From: Kocuria marina
Lineage (GTDB): Bacteria; Actinomycetota; Actinomycetes; Actinomycetales; Micrococcaceae
Assembly (NCBI RefSeq): GCF_000786655.1
Contig: NZ_JROM01000045.1
Span: 62,001 to 126,000, forward strand
Direction of reading: 5' to 3'
DNA length: 64,000 nt
In this document: piece after piece, positions 35,845-45,802 of the stretch
Numbering within the stretch: the stretch's first letter is position 1
Layout of the letters: each line of letters begins with the position of its first letter
Notes under the pieces: generated by a model
The model's input: the letters and a program-made list of their open reading frames with translations, nothing else
The model's database searches: none
Told to the model about the DNA's origin: nothing
Program-made: the position numbers and the translations under genes

Positions 35845-37568
35845 GCTTCGAGATGTCCCGGCAGCAGTACGCCGGCTTGTACGGTCCCACCACGGGGGAC
35901 GCCGTCCGACTCGCGGACACGGACCTGTTCCTGGAGGTGGAGAAGGACCTCACGAGTCACGGAGACGAAACCGTGTTCGGCGGCGGGAAGGTCATCCGCG
36001 ACGGGATGGGTCAGGACGGCAACACCGTCCGCGACGGTGCCCCCGGTGACCTGGCCGTGGCGGACACCGTGATCACGAACGTGATCGTCCTGGACCACAC
36101 CGGGATCTACAAGGCGGACGTGGGTCTGCGGGACGGGCGGATCCTGGCGATCGGCAAGGCCGGCAACCCCAACATCATGGACGGCGTGGAGGTGGTGATC
36201 GGTCCCGCGACCGAGGCCGTGGCCGGTGAAGGGCGCATCCTCACCGCCGGGGGCCTGGACACCCACATCCACTTCATCAGTCCGGACCAGTTCGCCACAG
36301 CCCTGAACTCGGGGATCACCACCATGATCGGCGGCGGCACCGGGCCCGCGGAGGGCACGAAGGCCACGACCATCACGCCCGGGTCCTGGAACCTCGCGAA
36401 CATGCTGCGCGCCGTCGAGAACTTCCCCATGAACGTGGGCCTGCTGGGCAAGGGGCACGCGAGCGCGGTGGAACCGCTGGCCGAACAGATCAAGGCCGGG
36501 GCCATCGGACTGAAGGTGCACGAGGACTGGGGCGCCACGCCCGCGGCGATCGACAACTCGCTCAAGGTGGCCGACCACTACGACGTGCAGGTGGCCATCC
36601 ACACGGACACCCTGAACGAGGCCGGGTTCGTGGAGGACACGATCCGGGCAATCGACGGGCGGGTCATCCACACGTACCACACCGAAGGTGCCGGCGGTGG
36701 CCACGCCCCGGACATCATCAAGATCGCCGCGTTCCCCAACGTCCTGCCCGCCTCCACGAACCCCACGTTGCCGTTCACGCGCAACACGGAGGAGGAGCAC
36801 CTGGACATGCTCATGGTGTGCCACCACCTCAACCCGGACATCCCCGAGGACGTGGCGTTCGCGGATTCGCGCATCCGCCCGGAGACGATCGCCGCGGAGG
36901 ACGTGCTGCAGGACATGGGCATCTTCTCCATCACGAGTTCCGACTCCCAGGCCATGGGCCGCGTGGGGGAAGTGATCCTGCGGACGTGGCAGGTCGCGGA
37001 CAAGATGAAGAAGCAGCGCGGCAAGCTGGACGGTGACACCGAGCGCGGCGACAACTTCCGGCTCAAGCGCTACATCTCCAAGTACACGATCAACCCCGCG
37101 CTCGCCCACGGTGTGAGTGACTACGTGGGCAGCGTGGAGGTCGGGAAGTTCGCGGACCTGGTGTTGTGGGAACCCGCGTTCTTCGGCGTCAAGCCGTTCA
37201 TGGTGTTCAAGGGCGGGCAGGTGGTCTCCTCCCTCATGGGCGATTCCAACGGGTCCATCCCCACGCCCCAGCCCATGACCATGCGCGGTTCGTTCGGCGG
37301 GTTGGGTTCCGCGGTGCACTCCTCCTCCGTCACGTTCATGTCCCAGGCGGCCGTGGACGCGGGCGTCCCGGAGCAGCTAGGTCTGCGGAAGACCGTCAAG
37401 GCGGTCCACGGCATCCGGTCCCTGCGCAAGTCCGACCTCGCGTTCAACGGCGAGACCCCCGAGCTGGACGTGGACCCCGAAACCTACGAGGTGCGCGTGG
37501 ACGGCGAGAAGGTCACGTGCGAGCCCGTGGACGTGCTCCCCATGGCCCAGCGGTACTTCCTGTTCTGA
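35841..37568 (+). CDS. ureC: Urease catalytic subunit alpha
   Basis: 575 residues. The nickel centre is complete: [13 protein letters not shown] (two His), [13 protein letters not shown] (carbamylated Lys and His), [12 protein letters not shown] and [15 protein letters not shown] (His ligands), and [11 protein letters not shown] (Asp). The flap [20 protein letters not shown] carries the mobile Cys and the catalytic His. [14 protein letters not shown] at the N-terminus is typical. All key residues are present, so the enzyme should be active after Ni insertion by UreDEFG. Confidence 0.98.
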   Translation: MSFEMSRQQYAGLYGPTTGDAVRLADTDLFLEVEKDLTSHGDETVFGGGKVIRDGMGQDGNTVRDGAPGDLAVADTVITNVIVLDHTGIYKADVGLRDGRILAIGKAGNPNIMDGVEVVIGPATEAVAGEGRILTAGGLDTHIHFISPDQFATALNSGITTMIGGGTGPAEGTKATTITPGSWNLANMLRAVENFPMNVGLLGKGHASAVEPLAEQIKAGAIGLKVHEDWGATPAAIDNSLKVADHYDVQVAIHTDTLNEAGFVEDTIRAIDGRVIHTYHTEGAGGGHAPDIIKIAAFPNVLPASTNPTLPFTRNTEEEHLDMLMVCHHLNPDIPEDVAFADSRIRPETIAAEDVLQDMGIFSITSSDSQAMGRVGEVILRTWQVADKMKKQRGKLDGDTERGDNFRLKRYISKYTINPALAHGVSDYVGSVEVGKFADLVLWEPAFFGVKPFMVFKGGQVVSSLMGDSNGSIPTPQPMTMRGSFGGLGSAVHSSSVTFMSQAAVDAGVPEQLGLRKTVKAVHGIRSLRKSDLAFNGETPELDVDPETYEVRVDGEKVTCEPVDVLPMAQRYFLF

Positions 37569-37714
37569 ACCCACGCGGCCGCCGGCAATCCGCTGACGAC
37601 GGTGCTCGGCGGGCACCCGGCGCCGCCAACCAGTCGTTACGGGCCCGTCGTTGCCGCCCTGGCACCGGCACCCCGAACAACCATTCCCGACACGTTCCCG
37701 ACAAGGAGGATCTC

Positions 37715-38200
37715 GTGATCGTCGACCGCGTCCTGGGCAACCTGGCCGATCTGTCCCCCTCCGAACGGCAGGGGCTGCACGTGGAGAAGGTGGTGCTGCC
37801 CAGTTCCGACCTCGTGAAGCGGATCCAGCGCGTGACCACGGATCACGGCCGCACCCTGGGGTTGCGCCTGGACAGTCCGCGCGGCGCGGCCGGCGACCTC
37901 CAGGACGGAGACATCCTGCTCCGGGACGAGCGCGGCGTCGTCGTCGTGTCCGTCGAGGCCACGGACGTGCTCGTGATCGCCCCGCGCACCATCACCGAGA
38001 TGGGCATGACGGCGCACGGGCTGGGCAACCGGCACCTGCAGGCCCAGTTCTTCGACTCGTCCTCCGAATACGGCGCAGAGGTCATGGTGGTGCAGTTTGA
38101 CCACACGGTGACCCAGTACCTGGACGAGCACGGCGTGCCCTACGAGCGGCAGGAGCGCGTGATGCCGGTCCCGTTCCGCCACGCGGAGCATACGCACTAA
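37715..38200 (+). CDS. ureE: Urease accessory protein UreE (nickel metallochaperone)
   Basis: 161 residues. An N-terminal UreE peptide-binding domain (VLPSSDLVKRIQRVTTDHGR, LGLRLDSPRGAAGDLQDGDIL) is followed by the metal-binding domain MTAHGLGNRHLQAQFF and a short C-terminal HAEHTH tail that binds nickel. Delivers Ni to UreG. The GTG start at 37715 is fixed by AAGGAGGATCTC. The 146-nt gap after ureC has no gene. Its TAA overlaps the ureF start (TAATG). Confidence 0.95.
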   Translation: MIVDRVLGNLADLSPSERQGLHVEKVVLPSSDLVKRIQRVTTDHGRTLGLRLDSPRGAAGDLQDGDILLRDERGVVVVSVEATDVLVIAPRTITEMGMTAHGLGNRHLQAQFFDSSSEYGAEVMVVQFDHTVTQYLDEHGVPYERQERVMPVPFRHAEHTH

Positions 38201-39021
38201 TGACCGGGGACGCGCAGGACTGGGCGGGTTCCCTGTTGCCGCTGCTGCAGATCTGCGATTCCGCGCTGCCCACGGGGGCGTTCGCGCACACGTTCGGCAT
38301 GGAGACCTACCTGGAACGCGGCACCGTGTCGGACCAAGCGAGCTTCCAGGACTGGCTCGAACGTTTCCTCGACCACCAGCTCGTCTACGCGGACGGTCTG
38401 GCCGTGCGGCTCACCGCGGAGTTGTTCGCGGGGACGACGGCGAACGGAGCCTCGGCGGGCACGGCACCTTCCGCGCTGGCGGCCGCCGATGGCGCGGCGT
38501 CGCCCGCGGATCCCCCCGCAGCCCCGGCGGACGCGACACCCGACTCCGATATCGACGCCGGCCTCGTCCAACTCGACGCCCTCCTGTTCGCCCAGGCCCT
38601 CCCGGCCCAGGTGCGACAAGCCGGGCTGACCATGGGACGCCGGCTGCTCGAGATCGGCACGCTGTCCCTACCCGGCCCGGGACTGGAACGCTACGCCCGC
38701 CTCGTGGCGGAGGGGACGTGCCACGGCCACCAGGCGATCGTGTTCGCGCTGATCGGGGTGGACCACGGTGTGCCCCCGGCAGCGGTCACGCAGGCGTTCC
38801 TGTTCTCCACCCTCACCTCGCTGACCCAGAACGCGGTGCGCGGGATCCCCATCGGGCAGAACGCGGGCCAGCGCACCCTGGGAGCACTGCGCCCCCGGGT
38901 CGCGGCCGCATGGGAGCGCATCTCCACGCTGGACATGTCCGATCTGGGCGTGGTCTCCCCGGGGTTGGAGATCGCCCAGATGCATCACGAAACCCAACGT
39001 GCGCGCATGTTCATGAGCTGA
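38200..39021 (+). CDS. ureF: Urease accessory protein UreF
   Basis: 273 residues. [40 protein letters not shown] and [20 protein letters not shown] match UreF, the GTPase-activating partner of UreG in the UreD-F-G complex. An Ala/Pro-rich insertion of about 40 residues (from [12 protein letters not shown] to DATPDSDID) splits the helical core, where most UreF proteins have a few residues; it is probably a loop. Confidence 0.95.
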   Translation: MTGDAQDWAGSLLPLLQICDSALPTGAFAHTFGMETYLERGTVSDQASFQDWLERFLDHQLVYADGLAVRLTAELFAGTTANGASAGTAPSALAAADGAASPADPPAAPADATPDSDIDAGLVQLDALLFAQALPAQVRQAGLTMGRRLLEIGTLSLPGPGLERYARLVAEGTCHGHQAIVFALIGVDHGVPPAAVTQAFLFSTLTSLTQNAVRGIPIGQNAGQRTLGALRPRVAAAWERISTLDMSDLGVVSPGLEIAQMHHETQRARMFMS

Positions 39022-39055
39022 ACCGCGCCACCGAACGTACGGAGGAATAAACCAC

Positions 39056-39667
39056 ATGACGGCAGTGAAGATCGGGATCGGCGGACCGGTGGGCGCGGGC
39101 AAGACCCAGTTGATCGAACGCCTCACCCGGGCGCTGAGCCAGGACATCTCCATGGCGGCGATCACCAACGACATCTACACGATCGAGGACGCCAAGATCC
39201 TCTCCCGCAACAGCGTGCTGCCCCTGGATAGGATCGTGGGACTCGAGACCGGCGGGTGCCCCCACACCGCGATCCGCGAGGACACCTCCATGAACCAGGC
39301 GGCGATCGACCGGTTGGAGCAGGAGCACCCGGACCTCGAGGTCGTGTTCGTGGAATCCGGCGGGGACAACCTCTCCGCCACGTTCAGCCCCGAGCTCGTG
39401 GACTTCTCGATCTATATTATCGACGTGGCCCAGGGCGAGAAGATCCCCCGCAAGGCCGGCCAGGGCATGATCAAGTCCGATCTGTTCATCATCAACAAGA
39501 CGGACCTGGCGCCGCACGTGGGGGCGGACCTCACGGTCATGGAGGCCGATTCCCGCCAGTTCCGCGGGGACAAGGCGTTCTGCTTCACCAATCTGAAGAC
39601 GGACGAGGGCCTCGAGCACGTGATCGAGTGGTTGCGCCACGACGTCCTCATGCAGGACCTCGCGTGA
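39056..39667 (+). CDS. ureG: Urease accessory GTPase UreG
   Basis: 203 residues. P-loop [17 protein letters not shown] at residues 7-23, [13 protein letters not shown], the nickel-binding [13 protein letters not shown] (Cys-Pro-His), [20 protein letters not shown] and [16 protein letters not shown] (G4). GTP hydrolysis drives nickel loading of UreC. AGGAATAAACC precedes ATG 39056; the stop overlaps the ureD GTG. Confidence 0.97.
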   Translation: MTAVKIGIGGPVGAGKTQLIERLTRALSQDISMAAITNDIYTIEDAKILSRNSVLPLDRIVGLETGGCPHTAIREDTSMNQAAIDRLEQEHPDLEVVFVESGGDNLSATFSPELVDFSIYIIDVAQGEKIPRKAGQGMIKSDLFIINKTDLAPHVGADLTVMEADSRQFRGDKAFCFTNLKTDEGLEHVIEWLRHDVLMQDLA

Positions 39668-40665
39668 ACCCAGCCGCACCGGTGACCGACACGCACGCCT
39701 CCGCCGCGCCGACGGCCACGCGGGACGACGCGTCCGAGTCGGCGTCGACGACCGCGGGGACAGCTGCGACCACACTGACTGTGGCGGCATCGGCGACCAT
39801 GGCGACCGCGGCGTCGTCGTCCCCCGGAACCGCGCGAGAGACGTGGCGCGGTGAATTGGAGCTGGGAATCACGGCGCGCGAAGGGCGTTCGGCGGCGACC
39901 CATCAGTTCCACCGCGGGGCGCTGCGCGTGCTGCGCCCGCACTACCTGGACGCGAGCGGGCAGGTGACCTACACGATGGTCAACCCCGGCGGCGCGTTCC
40001 TGGACGGCGACCGTTATCGCGTGGCCGTCACGGTCGAGGACCACGCGGACCTGCTGCTGACCACCCAGTCCGCGACCAAGATCTACCGCACCCCTGTAGG
40101 CCGCTCCACCCAGGAGATGACCGTGCGCCTGGGCGCGGGCGCGCGGCTCGAGTACCTGCCGGACCAGCTGATCGCCTACCGCGATTCGCGCTACCGCCAG
40201 CACACGCTCGTGGACATGGACCCGTCCGCGACCCTGGTGCTCGCGGAGGTCGTGACGCCCGGCTGGTCCCCCACGGGTGAGCCCTTCCGCTACGACAGCG
40301 TCCGGTTGCGCACCGAGGTGCGGATGTCCGGGCGACCGGTGGCGCTCGACAACATCCGCCTGGAACCGTCCGGGGACGAGACGGGATTCGGCGGTGTGGG
40401 CTCGTTCGAGGGGTTCAGCCACGTGGGTTCGCTGCTGGTCCTGGATCCCCGCGCGGACGACGCCGCTCTGGCCGCCGTCCGTGCACTGCTCACCGAGCGC
40501 GCGGGGTACCTGCGCGGCGGTGCATCCGCGCTGGCGGTGCCCGGCTTCGCGCTGCGGGTGCTGGGCGACTCGACGCAGGAGATCGACGAGCTGATCCTGG
40601 CCGCGGTGGCCGTGGTCCGCAAGCGGTTCTTCGGGCAGGAACCCGTGAACCTGAGGAAGTACTGA
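39664..40665 (+). CDS. ureD: Urease accessory protein UreD
   Basis: 333 residues. After an unusual Thr/Ala/Ser-rich N-terminal extension of about 60 residues, the UreD core is clear: [70 protein letters not shown]. It is the scaffold that binds apo-urease and UreFG. The GTG at 39664 overlaps the ureG stop (GTGA); a longer frame would lie within ureG and is rejected. The extension contains the GCGGCGTCGTCGTC motif. Confidence 0.94.
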   Translation: MNPAAPVTDTHASAAPTATRDDASESASTTAGTAATTLTVAASATMATAASSSPGTARETWRGELELGITAREGRSAATHQFHRGALRVLRPHYLDASGQVTYTMVNPGGAFLDGDRYRVAVTVEDHADLLLTTQSATKIYRTPVGRSTQEMTVRLGAGARLEYLPDQLIAYRDSRYRQHTLVDMDPSATLVLAEVVTPGWSPTGEPFRYDSVRLRTEVRMSGRPVALDNIRLEPSGDETGFGGVGSFEGFSHVGSLLVLDPRADDAALAAVRALLTERAGYLRGGASALAVPGFALRVLGDSTQEIDELILAAVAVVRKRFFGQEPVNLRKY

Positions 40666-40683
40666 CGTCCGTTGGAGGTAGAC

Positions 40684-41742
40684 ATGGCGCACACCGGTGG
40701 AAGCAGCATGGCCCGCGCGGGGGTGGGTGAGTGGAGTCTGCGCGCCCGGGTGCTCGCGACCCTGGGGGCGGTGCTGCTGTTGCACGTCCTCGCGCTGGGC
40801 ATGCTGGGTGCGGGTGCCCTGGAGAGTTCCGTGCCCCTGTCGATCGGGCTCGTGGTCACGTGCTACCTCACGGGGGTGAAGCACAGTTACGACTGGGACC
40901 ACATCGCCGCGATCGACAATTCCACCCGCCGGTTTATCTCCCAGGGCAAGCGACCCGCAAGCGTGGGTCTCGCGTTCAGCCTGGGGCACAGTTCCGTGGT
41001 GATCCTCGCGGGGATCCTGGTGGTGCTCGGGGCCACGTTCGTGTCCTCGTTCATCGAGGAGGGGACCACCGCGAACACCGCCCTGGGGGTTATCGGCGGC
41101 ACGGTGTCCGGGGTCTTCCTCCTGGTGCTGGGAACGTACAACGCCACCGCGAGCGTGCGGTCGTGGCGGTTACGACGTGCCGTGGCGGACGGGCAGCGGA
41201 TCACGGAGGAGGACATGCGGTCCCAGGGGTTGATCGCCCGGGTCCTGGACCGGCCGCTGCAGCGTGTGAAGAGCCCGCGCAACATCTACGTGATCGGTTT
41301 CCTGTTCGGTCTGGGTTTCGACACCGCGAGCACCGTGTCCCTGCTGATCGTCACGGCCTCCGCGTCCGTGGCAGGGGTGTCCACGTGGACCCTGATCTCC
41401 CTGCCGTTCTTCTTCGCCGCGGGCATGTGTCTGTGCGATTCCCTCAACGGACTGGCCGTGCTGCGCATGTACGGCTCCACGTGGCGCGATCCCGTGCGCA
41501 AACTCGGGTTCAACGCGGTCATCACGGGGATCTCCGCGGTCTCCGCCCTGTTCATCGCGTTCATCACGGTGGGTGCGGTGCTCAACACCGCGTTCGACCT
41601 GGACGATCCGCTCACCACGTTCCTGGCCTCCGTGGACCTGGGCCACGCGGGACTGGTGCTGATCGCGGGGCTGCTCGCGGTGTGGGGGATCTTCGCCCTG
41701 GTTCACCGCTCGTCGTGGCGGGCCTCCCCCGCCCTCCGCTGA
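40684..41742 (+). CDS. nicT: High-affinity nickel permease (NiCoT/HoxN family)
   Basis: 352 residues, about eight membrane helices. VKHSYDWDHIAAIDNSTRRF is the family signature in helix II (usually RHAFDADHIAAIDNTTR), FSLGHSSVVIL and FLFGLGFDTASTVSLL are the other signature blocks. Imports Ni2+ for urease; its place 18 nt after ureD supports nickel over cobalt. The start ATG 40684 has GGAGG 5 nt upstream. The Trp in place of the small residue between the signature Asp residues is unusual. Confidence 0.92.
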   Translation: MAHTGGSSMARAGVGEWSLRARVLATLGAVLLLHVLALGMLGAGALESSVPLSIGLVVTCYLTGVKHSYDWDHIAAIDNSTRRFISQGKRPASVGLAFSLGHSSVVILAGILVVLGATFVSSFIEEGTTANTALGVIGGTVSGVFLLVLGTYNATASVRSWRLRRAVADGQRITEEDMRSQGLIARVLDRPLQRVKSPRNIYVIGFLFGLGFDTASTVSLLIVTASASVAGVSTWTLISLPFFFAAGMCLCDSLNGLAVLRMYGSTWRDPVRKLGFNAVITGISAVSALFIAFITVGAVLNTAFDLDDPLTTFLASVDLGHAGLVLIAGLLAVWGIFALVHRSSWRASPALR

Positions 41743-42719
41743 CGGGAGCGCAGCGCCAGGACCGTCCACGTGACGAGCACGAAGGGCCACGTGTACGGCG
41801 CGACCCCCACGGCCGTGATGGCCCACCACAGCAGCACGGTGACCGCGGCGGCCAGGAGGGGCACCCCGATCCGTGAGGCGAGGGACCCCCGCGCGGGGAA
41901 TGCCACACCGAGCGCCACGGTCACGAGCAACGCGCCGTAGCCCAGCAACCCGGATGCGGCGGGGCCCTGCCCGATCCCCACGAACCCGGCGAGCGTGCCC
42001 ACCAGGGTCCCGGCCGCCGCCCACACACCGGCCCGCCACCCCGCGGCGAACATCCCCGCGAGCACCAGCAGCCCGCCCAGCACGGAACCACCCAGGATCA
42101 CCTGGTGTGCTCCCCGCACGGCCCCGGCGAGCACATCGTGCACGGGGGATCCCAGGGGCACCACGGCTCCCGGGGTCCGCTCGAACGGGGCCGCCACGGC
42201 CACCGCGATGCTGTTGACCAGGCAGAACGGCCCCGTGAGCAGCGGAAGGGATGCGGGCCACGAGAGCTTGGGTGCACCCCACACGATCACCGCGCAGACC
42301 GCCGAACCCGCGAGGGTCCACAACGCCGCAGGGATTCCGGGCCCGCACGCGAGCACCGCGGCGCACCCGGTCAGGGCACCGTTGAAGCCGTGCAATCCCT
42401 GGTCGACCTCCGCGGGGATCACCCCGGACCGGTTCCGGGCCAGGGCTTTCGCATCGACCCGTGAGCTCTCGGGGTCGTGTCCCAGGGGACGTCTCCGCGC
42501 CCGGTTCCCGCCCTCCCGGAGACGGTGCAGGCCCCGTGCGTCGTCCCACCCGGCGAGCGCTAGCGCACACCCTGCCTGGACCGCCGCCCCCGCGAGCGCG
42601 GCGAGCGCGAACCACGGGGACGCCACCGTCATGGCGGCGAGCGCGAACACCGCGGGGCCCCATCCGGCCTGCAGGAAGATCTGGCCCTGGGCCCGGATGA
42701 TGCCGCGGAGGAAGTTCAT
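41703..42719 (-). CDS. Urea transporter (UT family)
   Basis: 338 residues with about ten membrane helices. QGLHGFNGALTGCAAVL and, in the second half, SGLLGYGALLVTVALGVAF with YTWPFVLVTWTVLAL are the two UT repeats with the LPFxxxTW signature. Passive channel-like uptake of urea, feeding the urease encoded next door. A hydrophilic insertion of about 45 residues (LHRLREGGNRARRRPLGHD region) lies between helices 2 and 3. Convergent with, and overlapping by 40 nt, the nickel permease gene. Confidence 0.88.
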   Translation of the reverse strand: MNFLRGIIRAQGQIFLQAGWGPAVFALAAMTVASPWFALAALAGAAVQAGCALALAGWDDARGLHRLREGGNRARRRPLGHDPESSRVDAKALARNRSGVIPAEVDQGLHGFNGALTGCAAVLACGPGIPAALWTLAGSAVCAVIVWGAPKLSWPASLPLLTGPFCLVNSIAVAVAAPFERTPGAVVPLGSPVHDVLAGAVRGAHQVILGGSVLGGLLVLAGMFAAGWRAGVWAAAGTLVGTLAGFVGIGQGPAASGLLGYGALLVTVALGVAFPARGSLASRIGVPLLAAAVTVLLWWAITAVGVAPYTWPFVLVTWTVLALRSRQRRAGEARHDER

Positions 42720-42866
42720 ACCCCTATCCTCCTACCGTCGTCCCAGGTCGTGACCCATGTCCCGGGGGCAACACCCATGACATGCGCCACGGATCCCAGG
42801 TGGCACCACCCCGCGGCGCACACACGGTTACGCTCGAACCACCGACCCCCTCACCGGAAGCCGCCC

Positions 42867-43616
42867 ATGTCGATCCTCATCGCCGCCCTGCTCGCCGTGC
42901 TCGTGGGTACCGTCCTGCAACGGGTGTCCGGCACCGGGGTGGGTCTCGTGGTGGCACCGGTGCTGTCCCTGATCATGGGCCCCGGCCCGGGAGTCCTCGC
43001 CACGAACGCGGCCACCACGTGCTCCGGCTTCCTGATCACCCTGTCCGTGCGCCGGCTCGTGGAATGGCGGCACGCGGCGGTGCTGGTCGCGTCCGCCGTG
43101 CCCGGGATCGTAGCCGGCGCGCTCGTGGTGCGCTGGGTGCCGAGCGCGTGGTTGCAGGTGGCCGTGGGTGCGGTGGTGCTCGCGGGCCTCGCCGTCACGC
43201 GTTTCTCCCCCGCGACTCCCGAGCTCTCCCGCCGCAAGGCCATGGTCCCGGCCGGGGTGATCGGGGGATTCTTCAACTCCACCGCGGGTGTGGCGGCCCC
43301 CGCCATGGTGATCTATTCGCGCGTGACCCGCTGGGACCAGCACCGGTTCGCGGCCACCATGCAACCGGTGTTCATGTCCATGGGGGCCCTGTCGGTGGTC
43401 TCCAAACTCGCGGCCGGGGTGCACTTCGCCCTGCCCGTCCCCGCGGTCGTGGCCGTGGGCGCGCTCGTGCTCACGGTCCTCGCCGGGATCGCGGTGGGGA
43501 CCTGGCTCTCCCGTCACCTCACCAAGACGACCGCACAGAAACTGGCCATGGCGCTCGCGGCCGCGGGCGGCGTCGTCGTCCTATTGCGCGGCGCGGCGTC
43601 CTTGGCGCTCGGCTGA
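42867..43616 (+). CDS. TauE/SafE-family membrane permease
   Basis: 249 residues, eight predicted helices. MSILIAALLAVLVGTVLQRVSGTG and PVLSLIMGPGPGVLATN, then AGVIGGFFNSTAGVAAPAMV, form the two conserved TauE halves. The family exports sulfite or organosulfur anions; the substrate here is unknown. Start ATG 42867 (CCGGAAG before it); longer frames exist. Divergent from the urea transporter by about 150 nt, no evident link. Confidence 0.85.
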   Translation: MSILIAALLAVLVGTVLQRVSGTGVGLVVAPVLSLIMGPGPGVLATNAATTCSGFLITLSVRRLVEWRHAAVLVASAVPGIVAGALVVRWVPSAWLQVAVGAVVLAGLAVTRFSPATPELSRRKAMVPAGVIGGFFNSTAGVAAPAMVIYSRVTRWDQHRFAATMQPVFMSMGALSVVSKLAAGVHFALPVPAVVAVGALVLTVLAGIAVGTWLSRHLTKTTAQKLAMALAAAGGVVVLLRGAASLALG

Positions 43617-43670
43617 GCGCGGCTGCCGCGCGGTCGTACCCGTCACGGGACGACGACGCCGCTGCCCCGG

Positions 43671-44897
43671 CTACCGCGCGACCGCGGCGGCCTCGAGGGC
43701 GTCCAGGTCGCGCACCTCGTGTCGCCGCCCGTAGGCCATGACACCCAGGCACAGGGCCGCGATCACGGCGCCGGAGGCGAACAACCACGGGTAGGACGTG
43801 AACCGGGCGATCAGCGCGAGGACCATGGGCACGAAGAAGCCCACGTAGGTCAGGGAGTAGAAGACCGCGGTGAGTCCCGCGAGGTCGTCCGGGCGGGCGA
43901 TGCGCTGGACCTCCTGCAGCCCGGAGACCAGCACGAGCCCGTAGCCGCAACCCAGGACCGCGGAGGCCGCGAGGACCACCACGATGTTCAGGGTCGCGGC
44001 GGCGGCCACCGCGGTGAGCATGCCCAGGATCACCGCGACCATGCCCACGGCGAGCGAACGGATGGAACCGTCGCGGTCCAGATGACGGCCCAGGGGCTGG
44101 ATGAAGAACCCGCAGCCCAGGCCCACCAGGCACATGAGCCCCGAGAACGCGATGCCGTAGTCCGGGCCCACGACGTCCGCCATGAGCGCCGGGAGGATAG
44201 CGTACGAGGACGCCGCGCACCCGAACACCCAGGGTGCGGACGGCGCCACCACGAACCAGAACCGGTGCTGGCGCGTGGCCGGGATCTTCAGGTCGGACAG
44301 GAGCGAGCCGTGCGGGGCGGTGGCGTGACGTGTCTCGGGTGCGCCCGCGACCAGCAGGACCGCGGGCAGACAGATCGACAGGTTGATCACGTACGGCAAC
44401 ACGGTCTGCAGCGGTGCGAACTGGGCGAGCGTCGCCGCGATCGCGGCCCCCAGGGCGAAACCGGCCGTGAGCGACAGGGACGCCCTGCGAGCGCCCGAGA
44501 CCCGTTCCGGGTACTCCTCGTACGGCCGCTCGGAGAGCTCCTTGATCCACGAGGTCCCCACGGCCATGCCCAGACCCAGGGCCAGCCCGGAGAAGACCCG
44601 ACCCACGAAGAGCAGCACCAGACTCCCGGCGCCCAGGGCCAACAGGATGCTGCCCACCATCGCGAGGATGGGGGCGGGGATCATCAGTGCCCGCCGCCCG
44701 TGCCGGTCGGACAGCGGTCCGCCGATCAACAGGGCCGGGACGATCCCCAGGACGTACGCGGCCAGGAGCATGTCCACGGCCACCTGCTCATAGCCCTCCA
44801 CCGTGCGGTACATGACGAGCAACGGGGTGAACTCGTTGCCACCCCACGCCACCGCCAACAGCGCCGAACTGACCCTCATCCAGGGCTTCACACTCAT
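43671..44897 (-). CDS. MFS transporter (sugar-acid cluster)
   Basis: 408 residues, twelve helices. GGPLSDRHGRRALMIPAPIL is the MFS signature between helices 2 and 3, RVFSGLALGLGMAVGTSWIKEL is motif C-like, and PLGRHLDRDGSIR is the matching loop in the second half. Its ATG overlaps the stop of the upstream GntR gene by 4 nt. Given the regulator and the dehydratase/gluconokinase genes beyond the intervening genes, a sugar-acid substrate is plausible but unproven. Confidence 0.85.
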   Translation of the reverse strand: MSVKPWMRVSSALLAVAWGGNEFTPLLVMYRTVEGYEQVAVDMLLAAYVLGIVPALLIGGPLSDRHGRRALMIPAPILAMVGSILLALGAGSLVLLFVGRVFSGLALGLGMAVGTSWIKELSERPYEEYPERVSGARRASLSLTAGFALGAAIAATLAQFAPLQTVLPYVINLSICLPAVLLVAGAPETRHATAPHGSLLSDLKIPATRQHRFWFVVAPSAPWVFGCAASSYAILPALMADVVGPDYGIAFSGLMCLVGLGCGFFIQPLGRHLDRDGSIRSLAVGMVAVILGMLTAVAAAATLNIVVVLAASAVLGCGYGLVLVSGLQEVQRIARPDDLAGLTAVFYSLTYVGFFVPMVLALIARFTSYPWLFASGAVIAALCLGVMAYGRRHEVRDLDALEAAAVAR

Positions 44898-45505
44898 GAC
44901 ACGATCCCTTCGTACACGCGCTGCAAATGCTCCGCCAACAGGGCCTCCACCCGATCCACGTCCTTCTCCCGAACGCCCGCCACGATCTCCGCGTGCTGCG
45001 CCAGGATCTCGTCCGACCGCTCCTGGACCGTGCGCACCGCGGTGGCGATCAACCGGATCTGCCGGTCCCGCAGCCCCTGGTAGAAACCGCTCAGCAGACT
45101 GTTGCCCGCGGCCTCCACGAGAGCGGTGTGGAACGCGGCATCCAGCTCACCGAACCGCGGAGTGCCCACAGCTTCCCGCTGCTGTTCCAGGAGGTCGGCG
45201 AGGGTGTCGGGCAGCTCGGGATCCCCGATCGCCTCCTTCACGCTCGCGCACTCCACGACCCGCCGCGCCGCGAGCACCTCGCGGGACTCGTGCGGGCCCA
45301 CCGGCACCACGAGCGCACCGCGCTTGGGGTAGAGCCGCATGAGCCCTTCCACCTGGAGCCGCAGGAACGCCTCCCGGACGGGAGTCCGCGAGACCCCCAG
45401 CTCCGTGGCGAAGACGCCCTCGGACAACATGTGCCCGTCCAGCTCACCCGTGAGGATCCGGGCCTTGACGTGCTCGTACGCGCGCTCGGCCGCGTTGTGC
45501 GCCAT
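44894..45505 (-). CDS. GntR/FadR-family regulator
   Basis: 203 residues. Winged helix at 8-70: AYEHVKARILTGELDGHMLS, ATELGVSRTPVREAFLRLQV, EGLMRLYPKRGALVVPV. The all-helical FadR (FCD) ligand domain follows, with metal-binding-type residues DAAFHTALVEAAGNSLL and QHAEIVAGVREKD. Such proteins sense small acids (gluconate, lactate, fatty acyl-CoA). Co-transcribed with the MFS gene (ATGA overlap). Confidence 0.92.
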   Translation of the reverse strand: MAHNAAERAYEHVKARILTGELDGHMLSEGVFATELGVSRTPVREAFLRLQVEGLMRLYPKRGALVVPVGPHESREVLAARRVVECASVKEAIGDPELPDTLADLLEQQREAVGTPRFGELDAAFHTALVEAAGNSLLSGFYQGLRDRQIRLIATAVRTVQERSDEILAQHAEIVAGVREKDVDRVEALLAEHLQRVYEGIVS

Positions 45506-45618
45506 GGTGCTCCCTGTTCGACGTCGCTCCGGCCGGTTCCGTACCCACTCGTTCGTCCGCGCGCCCCGGGGTGTGGGGCGAGCGGCGGCCCATAGCGATC
45601 AGGCCGCGGGTCGCATAG

Positions 45619-45631
45619 ATACAAGCTGCAT
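45619..45631. promoter_or_regulatory. Possible GntR operator ATACAAGCTGCAT
   Basis: Imperfect palindrome ATACA-AGC-TGCAT about 115 nt upstream of the gntR start, in the only AT-rich stretch of the spacer. The shape fits FadR-type operators; untested. Confidence 0.3.
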
Positions 45632-45696
45632 ACTAGGTGGCGCGCGTCACGCGGGCAACCGGGACGAGTGGGTCCGCTGGATGGTCACACTGCGCG

Positions 45697-45759
45697 GCGC
45701 CGTCGAACTCCCCTGCGCGGTCGAACTACGCAGCGCCGTCGAACTCCGCGGCGCCGTCG
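45697..45759. repeat. 18-bp tandem repeat, about 3.5 copies
   Basis: Units GCGCCGTCGAACTCCCCT (45697-45714), GCGCGGTCGAACTACGCA (45715-45732), GCGCCGTCGAACTCCGCG (45733-45750) and a partial fourth. Between gntR and the rhomboid-like gene, apparently non-coding. Confidence 0.75.
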
Positions 45760-45802
45760 GCCCCTTCCGGTCCGGGCGCACGAGACCGGGGGCCGTGCCG
45801 GA

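Noticed and set aside
35151-37319. 722-codon open frame opposite ureABC
   Set aside because: Shadow of the urease genes; no protein-like pattern.
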